This document shows, in pieces, positions 6,479-12,060 of a stretch of 12,060 bases of DNA. Under the pieces are notes generated by a model. It worked only from the letters and a program-made list of their open reading frames with translations, was not told the DNA's origin and did no database searches. The translations under genes were made by a program, and so were the position numbers. This stretch comes from WAOL01 sp964399035. GTDB lineage: Archaea; Thermoproteota; Thermoprotei_A; Sulfolobales; NBVN01. Every line of letters starts with the position of its first letter. Within the stretch, counting starts at the first letter, position 1. Where the stretch lies: the NCBI GenBank assembly GCA_964399035.1, contig CAYNPH010000047.1, forward strand, positions 1-12,060. Reading direction: 5' to 3'.

Positions 6479-7753
6479 TTAGAGTTGAATACCGTACCTC
6501 TTCCCTAGGACTTCTCTGAATTCGTCAAGATCTGGATTAATTATTGGCGCATCCCCAGCGGTTTCCTTGACGATGTCAGGATCCTTTAAACCATGACCAG
6601 TAACCAGCACAACAACTTCGTCATCCCTACCCACCCTGCCATCCTCAAGCGCTACCATTAAGCCAGCTAGTCCTGCCGCCCCGGAGGGCTCCGCGAATAT
6701 TCCCTCGTACTGGGCCAGCCACTTCATAGCCTTAAGTATTAGGTCGTCACTCACTTCCTCAGCATCCCCGCTCGTTGTCCTCAGAGCCATTATTCCTGCA
6801 TCACCATCCCATGGATACGGATCCTCAAGACCCCAAGCTATTGTATGGGGCTTATCCCATGGCTTAATGTTATGTGGGTCCTGGCTTTCCTTGAACGCCC
6901 TAACGAAGGGAGGATTACCCTTTGACTGCACAGCGAATAAGCGCGGCATCCTATCTATAAGTCCTAACTCACGATAGTCCCGGAATCCCTTCCACACGCC
7001 AGTAAGTAATGATGCCGCACCTACGGGTACGAAGACCCAGTCAGGAACCTCCCAGTTCATCTGCTCTACTATTTCATACGATATCGCCTTCGGGCCCTCA
7101 ATTTGGTAAGGATTAAACGGTCCGAAGCTTGGGGACGGGTAGAATCCGAACTTCTCGTATGTTAGTTTCATGAGCTTCACTGTCGGGTCCTCACGTCCAA
7201 GACCCCTGACCTTAAAGACACGAGCACCATAGAACAGTAGTTGCGCTATTTTACCGTATCCAGCCTGCTCTATGACGAAAGCGTAGACCTCCATACCCGC
7301 CTTGGCGGCGTAGGCTGCAAGGGCTGCGGCTGCATTGCCCGATGACGCAGTAGTAGCTCTTTTGAATCCGAACTCCTTAGCCACGCTGACTGATACTGAC
7401 ATGCCCCTATCCTTAAATGATGCTGTAGGGTTCCGGGTCTCGTCCTTTAACCAAAGTTTCCTTATGCCTAGCTTCTCAGCTAACCTATTCGCTCTTATGA
7501 GGGGGGTTGCACCCTCACCTAAGGTTACTATGTTCTCTTCCTTAGTTGGGGGAAGAAGGTCAAAGTATTTCCATTGGTTAATTAGGGGCTTCTTAGCCAC
7601 GTAGTCACGCGTGTAGAACTCCTTTAGCGCCTCATAATCGTAGATTATGTCTAGCCTCCCAAGATCATTATTAACGCAGGTTATGGGTTTCTCGTTATAA
7701 TAATATTTCTTACCGCACCTTGAGCACTGCAAGTACTTTATGTGCTTTGTCAT
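6479..7753 (-). CDS. thrC: Threonine synthase (PLP fold type II)
   Basis: The enzyme converts O-phosphohomoserine to threonine with PLP. From ATG 7753 the protein has 424 residues, normal for the archaeal/plant-type enzyme. It shows TLGEGATPL (77-85), NPTASFKDRGM (108-118) with PLP lysine K114, the phosphate-binding ASSGNAAAALAAYA tract (136-149), PVGAASL (243-249), AEPSGAAGLAG (354-364) and TGHGLKD (385-391), the last being highly characteristic. The N-terminal zinc ribbon is incomplete: C10, C13 and C26 are present, but the fourth Cys is Asn/Asp (CVNND). GAGGT 7 bases upstream and the TATA position favour ATG 7753 over the GTG at 7771. A TATA box precedes it, so it is probably transcribed apart from the PreA-like gene. 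Cysteate synthase or another phosphohomoserine-type lyase is a less likely alternative. Confidence 0.87.
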   Translation of the reverse strand: MTKHIKYLQCSRCGKKYYYNEKPITCVNNDLGRLDIIYDYEALKEFYTRDYVAKKPLINQWKYFDLLPPTKEENIVTLGEGATPLIRANRLAEKLGIRKLWLKDETRNPTASFKDRGMSVSVSVAKEFGFKRATTASSGNAAAALAAYAAKAGMEVYAFVIEQAGYGKIAQLLFYGARVFKVRGLGREDPTVKLMKLTYEKFGFYPSPSFGPFNPYQIEGPKAISYEIVEQMNWEVPDWVFVPVGAASLLTGVWKGFRDYRELGLIDRMPRLFAVQSKGNPPFVRAFKESQDPHNIKPWDKPHTIAWGLEDPYPWDGDAGIMALRTTSGDAEEVSDDLILKAMKWLAQYEGIFAEPSGAAGLAGLMVALEDGRVGRDDEVVVLVTGHGLKDPDIVKETAGDAPIINPDLDEFREVLGKRYGIQL

Positions 7754-7760
7754 TACCCTT

Positions 7761-7801
7761 ACCTCACTCACTGAGAGGCATGTAAGTTTTTAAAGGAGTT
7801 T
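7761..7801 (-). promoter_or_regulatory. Promoter and ribosome binding site of the threonine synthase gene
   Basis: On the minus strand, AACTCC (a BRE-like purine/pyrimidine element) is followed by CTTTAAAAA (7787-7795). A start of transcription about 26 bases on would fall near 7765-7767. GAGGT (7761-7765) lies 7 bases before ATG 7753. The GTG at 7771 would lie upstream of this predicted transcript. Confidence 0.5.
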
Positions 7802-7925
7802 TAACGTAAGCTAAAGCACCGCCCCAGCTAATTTAACCACGCAAAGGCAAGGGAAACATAGAACGGTTTGCTAGCTTCAGTTAAAAGATCAGGCTAGTTT
7901 ATGAGGAGTGCTTCGCAGAGGAATA

Positions 7926-9140
7926 TCACTTGGGCCAGTAGTCCTCCGGGAAGTGTATGGCCCTTGTCGGGCATAAGGTCGTGCAGAGTCCGCAACCATA
8001 GCATTTTGACTTGTCGACCACAGCTACTTTCCTGCCGTTAATTTCCTGCACATGCACGGCATCGTAAATACATGATTGCTCACATAGTGCACATCCTATA
8101 CATTTTGACTCGTCAACCACGGGGTTCCTGATTTCGTACCAGCCAGCTAGGTCCGTTAGGTACTTGAGGGCCTTACCCCTTATGTCTTCTAGTGAGGTGT
8201 ACCCGTGCTCTTTTAGCCATGTAGCAACACCTTCAGCTAATCTTCTGAATACTTTAGGTCCCTCAACTATTGCTTGGGTGCATACCTGAACGGCTGATGC
8301 ACCAGCCATTATGTATTCTATAACGTCCTCTGGCTGAGATATTCCACCAACGCCTATTATAGGGAGCTTCGTGACCTTAGCTATCTCAGCTACAGTGGCT
8401 ATGCCGACAGGCTTGAGGGCAGGCCCCGATAACCAGCCGTGTCCGTGAGGTCCTCCCATTATTGGTCTACCGGTCTCTATGTCGATATGGAGCGCTGGCC
8501 CTAACGTGTTTATAGCCACGATGCCGTCGACCCCTACCTTCTCAAGCTCCCTCACTAAGTCCTTGAGACCCCAAATATGCGGACTTAACTTAGGGAATAT
8601 GGGTACGTCAACGGCCTCCCTAAGCGCCTTAGCTGACTCAACAACTGGTGTGTAGTCGTGACCGAGGTAATGAGTTGAGAACTCGACACCCTGTGCCCCC
8701 GCCTTTACTGCCTTAGGTCCTAGCTCGGCTAATTCATGTGCTTTATACCCTATGCTTGCTAGGAGCGGTATACCGTAACGTTCAGCAACCCTCCTCGCGT
8801 AGGGCAATTCTTTCTCGAACCACTGCTCTGGGGGTAGGTCAGTCCATAGCTCAGCGTTCAGGAACCCGTAGTATGCACCACGTATGCGCGTTATCTTCGT
8901 CTCTAGTTTCCCATCTCTCTTTACGGGGGTCAGTACTGTGAGTTGGCCCCGATTCACTACACCCATATGTGGTCTCGGTACCTTTGCCGGCACTACACCT
9001 ATTGTCTTCGACACTATGCCTCCTGCACCGCCAGCAGCCAACTCCTCCAGCGCCTTACCATCCCTCGAAATGGGGCATGCCGCATTCATTATGGGGTTCT
9101 TGAACTTTAAACCGGCTATTTCGACCGTTATATCCACCAT
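7926..9140 (-). CDS. PreA-like FMN oxidoreductase with two C-terminal 4Fe-4S clusters (dihydropyrimidine/dihydroorotate dehydrogenase family)
   Basis: From ATG 9140 the protein has 404 residues, like bacterial PreA. An FMN-binding TIM barrel comes first, with FKNPIMNAA (13-21), SKTIG (44-48), FPKLSP with K184, VAINTLG with N211, GVGGIS (263-268) and GASAVQVCT (280-288). A ferredoxin-like tail follows with CIGCALCEQSC (C347, C350, C353, C357) and CYGCGLCTTLC (C380, C383, C386, C390). PreA relatives reduce uracil or thymine with electrons passed through the clusters. Here the usual N-x-SCP active-site segment is EFSTHYLGHDY (153-163), without the Cys, so the substrate or chemistry may differ. 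The start is fixed by GGGGTGAT 6 bases upstream; an earlier in-frame ATG at 9167 lacks such support. No PreT-like NAD(P)H subunit is nearby. It lies 23 bases after the amidohydrolase and is probably co-transcribed with it. Confidence 0.82.
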   Translation of the reverse strand: MVDITVEIAGLKFKNPIMNAACPISRDGKALEELAAGGAGGIVSKTIGVVPAKVPRPHMGVVNRGQLTVLTPVKRDGKLETKITRIRGAYYGFLNAELWTDLPPEQWFEKELPYARRVAERYGIPLLASIGYKAHELAELGPKAVKAGAQGVEFSTHYLGHDYTPVVESAKALREAVDVPIFPKLSPHIWGLKDLVRELEKVGVDGIVAINTLGPALHIDIETGRPIMGGPHGHGWLSGPALKPVGIATVAEIAKVTKLPIIGVGGISQPEDVIEYIMAGASAVQVCTQAIVEGPKVFRRLAEGVATWLKEHGYTSLEDIRGKALKYLTDLAGWYEIRNPVVDESKCIGCALCEQSCIYDAVHVQEINGRKVAVVDKSKCYGCGLCTTLCPTRAIHFPEDYWPK

Positions 9141-9146
9141 ACCTGA

Positions 9147-9154
9147 ATCACCCC
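9147..9154 (-). promoter_or_regulatory. Shine-Dalgarno of the PreA-like gene
   Basis: GGGGTGAT on the minus strand matches seven of eight bases of the archaeal consensus and stands 6 bases from ATG 9140. It lies within the 23-base spacer after the amidohydrolase stop and decides the start codon. Confidence 0.75.
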
Positions 9155-9163
9155 TACAAAAGC

Positions 9164-10552
9164 TCATGGCTTAAGGTATTCGATCTTGTACTTGGGTTCC
9201 ATAGACAACATCCGTTCCCACAACTTATTAATCACCTTATGCGCGCGTTCCATGACCTCCTCAACATCCACGTTAACAAGCTTCCTTTCCTTAGTTACCC
9301 ACTCACCCTCAACTAACACGCCCCACACGTCATTCCCTGTGAACGTATTTACTAAGTGTCCGTACACTGTTCTCTCGTCAAGAGGCGTATGCACAAAGTC
9401 AGGCACTACTATTGTTATGTCCGCATCCTTACCCGGCTCGATGGAGCCCATACGATCATCTACCCCAAGCACCTTTGCCGCATCTATCGTCGCCATCTCA
9501 ACAACCTTGTCAACCGGCATCACCCGTGGATCCTTCAACGCCACCTTATGCAGTAGGTAAGTTGTCCTCATGTTGTCGAACACATCCATTATGTACCCAT
9601 CATTCCCTATACCTACAGTTATCCCCATATCCAGCATCTTAGGGACTGGAGGTACGCCTACACCGTTTATCATGTTACTCATGGGGTTGTGAGCTACTTT
9701 AACGTCGAATTCCTTAAGTATCTTTAGTTCGTCCTCGATGGCCTGCACGACGTGTATCGCAAGTAGCCTCGGTGAGAGGAAACCTATGTCACGCATTCTT
9801 TCGATGGGACGTTTTCCGTACCTTTCTATATTATGGTACACGTCTATCAATCCTTCCTCAACATGGAGAGCGTATATCGTGCCGTACTTGTCCGCTAGCT
9901 CCTTTGTCTGTATTAGTATTTCGTCCGTTACCGTGAATGACGCATGTACTGTGAAGACCCCTTTGACCTTAGTGTTTTTATCGCTCCAGGTTTTCTTCGC
10001 GAAACGCTCGTTTTCTTTTATTCCTTGATAACCCTCCTCTATACTCCTCCTCTGTGTCACCGAGAAGCCCGCGAATCCCCTAATACCCACCTCGTTGACA
10101 GCTTTCTCTATATAATCCAGCGAACCCTCAATAGCGTTCGGGGCATCCAGCAAGTCTTTGAAGAACGTTGTACCTGTTCTCGCAAGCATTATCGCCCCTA
10201 GCAACGCGCTGATGTAGATGTCCTCGTACGTTAGTGATTCGTCCAAAGCCCACCAAATCCTTTGGAGATTCTGCTGGAAGTCAGATGGGGGCTCTATAAC
10301 TCCAAACCATGGTGAGCCGGTGAGTAGTATGCCGTAGAAATGAGTATGCGCACATATGAAGCCCGGAGTGACGACCTGCCTTTTCACTTCAATTACTTCC
10401 TCGGCATCGTACTTGGATTTACCGTCACCAACACCTACGTCCGCAATTTTCCCTTCAGAAATAGCGACGTAACCGCGAGGTATTACTGCCCTGTCCTTGT
10501 TCATCGTAACTATCAATGCATTATTTATGAGTTTGTCTACTTTCTCACGCAT
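9164..10552 (-). CDS. SsnA-like metal-dependent amidohydrolase (TRZ/ATZ, guanine/cytosine deaminase superfamily)
   Basis: The 462-residue protein starts at ATG 10552. Amidohydrolase hallmarks in order: PGFICAHTHFYG with metal ligands H69 and H71, VHASFTV with H203, LHVEEG with H230 and E232/E233, a further H267 in IHVVQ, VAHNPMSNM with H288, and IGNDG with D318. The C-terminal beta-sandwich follows, with IEPGKDADITIV (371-382). The extension SDFQQNLQRIWWALDESL (90-107) strongly recalls SsnA from the bacterial purine-catabolism island. A single divalent metal and hydrolytic deamination or ring opening of a heterocycle are expected from the superfamily. The substrate is not known for SsnA itself. 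The PreA-like gene follows after 23 bases; a carbamate kinase and carbamoyltransferase lie upstream on the same strand, supporting a role in nucleobase or ureide breakdown. Confidence 0.85.
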   Translation of the reverse strand: MREKVDKLINNALIVTMNKDRAVIPRGYVAISEGKIADVGVGDGKSKYDAEEVIEVKRQVVTPGFICAHTHFYGILLTGSPWFGVIEPPSDFQQNLQRIWWALDESLTYEDIYISALLGAIMLARTGTTFFKDLLDAPNAIEGSLDYIEKAVNEVGIRGFAGFSVTQRRSIEEGYQGIKENERFAKKTWSDKNTKVKGVFTVHASFTVTDEILIQTKELADKYGTIYALHVEEGLIDVYHNIERYGKRPIERMRDIGFLSPRLLAIHVVQAIEDELKILKEFDVKVAHNPMSNMINGVGVPPVPKMLDMGITVGIGNDGYIMDVFDNMRTTYLLHKVALKDPRVMPVDKVVEMATIDAAKVLGVDDRMGSIEPGKDADITIVVPDFVHTPLDERTVYGHLVNTFTGNDVWGVLVEGEWVTKERKLVNVDVEEVMERAHKVINKLWERMLSMEPKYKIEYLKP

Positions 10553-10631
10553 AAAACTGTGCCCTCATTCAAAGACACTCTGTTAATTTTATTAAGTATT
10601 CGTTTATTGTAAAGTGATAAATATTAACAGA
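10553..10631 (-). promoter_or_regulatory. Promoter region of the amidohydrolase/PreA-like operon with a 9-base inverted repeat
   Basis: The arms TCTGTTAAT (10579-10587) and ATTAACAGA (10623-10631) are exact reverse complements separated by 35 bases. On the minus strand the likely TATA box, CTTAATAAAAT (about 10586-10596), abuts the arm nearer the gene. GAGGG lies about 10 bases before ATG 10552. The layout resembles an operator that would bind a dimeric regulator over the TATA box. No regulator gene is in the window, so this is an inference from position. Confidence 0.4.
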
Positions 10632-10680
10632 TGCACTCCTTCGATAACTAGAACTCTCGAGAATTATTTAATGCCGTTGC

Positions 10681-10726
10681 AGAAAAAGAATCTCTACCCT
10701 TTGTCCTCCAATGAAAATAATGGAGG
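10681..10726 (-). terminator. Hairpin and T-rich stretch after the carbamate kinase gene
   Basis: On the minus strand, 18 bases past the carbamate kinase stop, CCTCCA and TGGAGG (10721-10726 and 10705-10710) can pair around a 10-base loop. TTCTTTTTCT (10681-10690) follows 14 bases later. The pair could end or stabilise the carbamate kinase transcript. The rest of the spacer (10632-10680) holds a TCTCGAGA palindrome and A/T-rich sequence with no gene I can support. Confidence 0.4.
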
Positions 10727-10744
10727 TTGTGGGGTTAAGGCTTG

Positions 10745-11707
10745 TTAGTCGGGTACAACTATTGTTCCGGATTCGCCCTTGATTACCTCGTACCCTTTTT
10801 GTAGGTGACCAATCATTGCTTTCTTGCCGCCGTGCTTGATGAACCTTATAGCTGCTAGCACCTTTGGCCCCATGGATCCTGGCTTGAAATGACCTTCCTT
10901 GTAATACTTCTCAAGCTCGGAGACCGTCACTACATCTAGTTTCTTCTGGTCGGGCTTACCGTAGTTTATGTACGCACCGTCAACGTCCGTGAGTATGACG
11001 AAGGTGCCCACACCGAGTGCCGTCGCCAGTACCTCGCCTGCCAGGTCCTTGTCAATCACTGCCTCGACACCTTGTAGTGTGCCGTCCTCATTCCTTATCA
11101 CAGGTATTCCGCCGCCTCCTGAGGCTATCACTATCCACCCTTCCTCTATGAGTTTCTTGACTGCGCCCACCTCTATGTTCTCCTTAGGATCAGGTGATGG
11201 GACTACCCTTCTGTACCCTCCTCGGGGATCGGGCTTTATTACCCATCCTTTTTCCTTAGCAAGCCTCTCTGCTTCCTCCTTGGTGTAGTAGCTTCCAACA
11301 TACTTTGTTGGGTTCTGCCATGCCGGGTCGTCCTTACTGACAAGCACCTGGTTGACTATTGCGACAGCTCCTTTGACGCTGTCCCTAATGCCTTCCTTTA
11401 CTAGGGTATTGTCGATTGCCTGCATTAGTAAGTAGCCTAGCCACCCTTGAGTCATGGCGCCTGCGATGTCCATTGCGAGCGGTGGTATCCTGTCTTTTGA
11501 GCGCTCCATCCACTCGAGTATCGTGCCTACCTGGGGTCCGTTTCCGTGGGTTATCGCTACCTTATAGCCCTCCTTTACTATCCGGACTATAGTGTTGGCG
11601 GCTCTATAGGCGTTCTTCCAGTAGTTTTCGGTCGTGCCTGGCTCGCCTTTAGTTTGGAATGCGTTGCCGCCCAGAGCTATTAGTATGTATTTTTCGTTTC
11701 TTTCCAT
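10745..11707 (-). CDS. arcC: Carbamate kinase
   Basis: The enzyme moves phosphate between carbamoyl phosphate and ADP, giving ATP, carbamate and then ammonia plus CO2 in catabolism. The 320-residue length is standard. Motifs of the amino-acid-kinase fold are ALGGNAF (11-17), THGNGPQVG (53-61), IASGGGGIPV (194-203), the VIDKDLAGE tract (217-225), LTDVDGAY (239-246) and FKPGSMGPKV (274-283). The ATG at 11707 is preceded by AGGTGA about 7 bases upstream. It follows the carbamoyltransferase after 44 bases without an obvious terminator, so the two are likely one operon, as in arginine-deiminase and YgeW/YqeA gene sets. Archaeal carbamate kinases can also run in the anabolic direction. The absence of arginine deiminase in view and the nearby amidohydrolase favour a catabolic role. 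Confidence 0.95.
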   Translation of the reverse strand: MERNEKYILIALGGNAFQTKGEPGTTENYWKNAYRAANTIVRIVKEGYKVAITHGNGPQVGTILEWMERSKDRIPPLAMDIAGAMTQGWLGYLLMQAIDNTLVKEGIRDSVKGAVAIVNQVLVSKDDPAWQNPTKYVGSYYTKEEAERLAKEKGWVIKPDPRGGYRRVVPSPDPKENIEVGAVKKLIEEGWIVIASGGGGIPVIRNEDGTLQGVEAVIDKDLAGEVLATALGVGTFVILTDVDGAYINYGKPDQKKLDVVTVSELEKYYKEGHFKPGSMGPKVLAAIRFIKHGGKKAMIGHLQKGYEVIKGESGTIVVPD

Positions 11708-11751
11708 CTTTGATTCACCTAAATATCATAGTGGCTGGTATTTTAAGTTGC

Positions 11752-12060
11752 TTAGTCGTAGCGGCTTCCCATTACCATGGCCATTACGGCCTTCTGTACG
11801 TGGAGCCTGTTCTCCGCCTCCTCGAAGTACAGTGACTTCTCGTAAGTGTCTAGCACCTCGTCCGTTACTTCCATGCCTCTGTCCGCTGGACCACAGTGCA
11901 TGTAGTAGGGCTTACCGGCCTCCTCTAGGAGGTCCATGGTGACTATCCAGTCCTTGAACTTAGCTTGATACTCCTTAGCTTCCTCCTTGTGGACCTTTCC
12001 GTCAGCGCTGTACGGTGGGAAGAAGCCCTTGGGGCTCCACGCCTTCGGGTACACGAAGGC
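11752..12060 (-). CDS. YgeW-like carbamoyltransferase, C-terminal part (runs off the right edge)
   Basis: The last 102 codons are present; the frame is open to base 12060, so the start and the carbamoyl-phosphate site (usually STRT) are not visible. The segment begins AFVYPKAWSPKG, contains KFKDWIVTMDLLEEA, then YMHCGPADRGMEVTDEVL and EAENRLHVQKAVM near the end. The combination VYPK(S/A)W, a long K/D-W linker and MHC-PAD is that of YgeW-type carbamoyltransferases. The ENRLHVQKA tail is shared with ornithine carbamoyltransferase. The substrate loop usually read HCLP is HCGP here, so the carbamoyl acceptor is probably not plain ornithine. Coupled to carbamate kinase it would phosphorolyse a carbamoyl compound to carbamoyl phosphate. 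Superfamily is secure, subgroup fairly likely, substrate unknown. Confidence 0.8.
   Translation of the reverse strand, partial: AFVYPKAWSPKGFFPPYSADGKVHKEEAKEYQAKFKDWIVTMDLLEEAGKPYYMHCGPADRGMEVTDEVLDTYEKSLYFEEAENRLHVQKAVMAMVMGSRYD

Noticed and set aside
7754..7771. GTG at 7771 as start of threonine synthase
   Set aside because: It lies too close to the TATA box to be on the transcript; GAGGT supports ATG 7753.
7800..7925. Guide RNA in the spacer after the PreA-like gene (two CTGA boxes and CTAGC/GCTAG arms on the minus strand)
   Set aside because: No C box is present and the pairing is only five bases; nothing else in the spacer supports a gene.
9141..9167. Upstream ATG at 9167 as start of the PreA-like gene, overlapping the amidohydrolase stop
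   Set aside because: The extra nine residues do not look like the family, and GGGGTGAT sits 6 bases before ATG 9140.
9186..9642. Long open frames antisense to the amidohydrolase
   Set aside because: They show no family motif, no ribosome binding site, and biased composition expected from the opposite strand of a real gene.
10665..10676. TCTCGAGA palindrome as an operator
   Set aside because: It is short, likely by chance, and lies far upstream of the predicted TATA box.
1..12060. CRISPR arrays, insertion sequences, integrases or toxin-antitoxin genes
   Set aside because: No regularly spaced repeats, terminal inverted repeats or matching protein motifs were found on either strand.

Overview
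The window looks like an archaeal chromosome segment, most likely from a thermophilic Thermoproteota (crenarchaeal) lineage. The supporting signs are a tungsten-type aldehyde ferredoxin oxidoreductase, a ribose-1,5-bisphosphate isomerase with an aIF2B-like paralogue, short A/T-rich TATA-like boxes close to start codons, Shine-Dalgarno motifs of the GGAGGTGAT type, use of TTG starts, and moderate GC. No genus can be assigned from the sequence alone. There are no insertion sequences, integrases, CRISPR repeats or phage genes; gene density is high and spacers are short.

Left part, 1-5419. A purine phosphoribosyltransferase leaves the window at its left edge (minus strand). It diverges from a large aldehyde ferredoxin oxidoreductase (plus), whose conserved N-terminal residues lie upstream of every usable start codon. 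A GC-rich, foldable spacer element follows, then a PfkB-family kinase and two tandem eIF2B-like genes that overlap by 4 bases. The second of the pair carries the Cys/Asp catalytic pair of ribose-1,5-bisphosphate isomerase; the first has Ser in place of the Cys. The kinase and isomerase fit the archaeal pentose-bisphosphate route, in which the ribose of nucleosides is converted to ribulose-1,5-bisphosphate.

Right part, 5408-12060, all minus strand. Read in the direction of transcription (right to left) it holds a YgeW-like carbamoyltransferase (cut by the edge), a carbamate kinase, a 190-base promoter region with an inverted repeat, an SsnA-like amidohydrolase, a PreA-like FMN/4Fe-4S protein, a threonine synthase with its own promoter, and a beta-CASP metallo-beta-lactamase protein that converges on and overlaps the isomerase gene by 12 bases.

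The genes share a theme of nucleotide salvage and breakdown. The left part handles base salvage and the sugar. The set amidohydrolase, PreA-like oxidoreductase, carbamoyltransferase and carbamate kinase resembles a reduced archaeal version of the bacterial purine/ureide catabolic island (ssnA, ygfK, ygeW, yqeA). There a heterocycle would be opened and its carbamoyl group phosphorolysed to make ATP. The substrate of this set is unknown, and both the PreA-like protein and the carbamoyltransferase differ from their relatives at active-site motifs. This is the best candidate in the window for an undescribed pathway.
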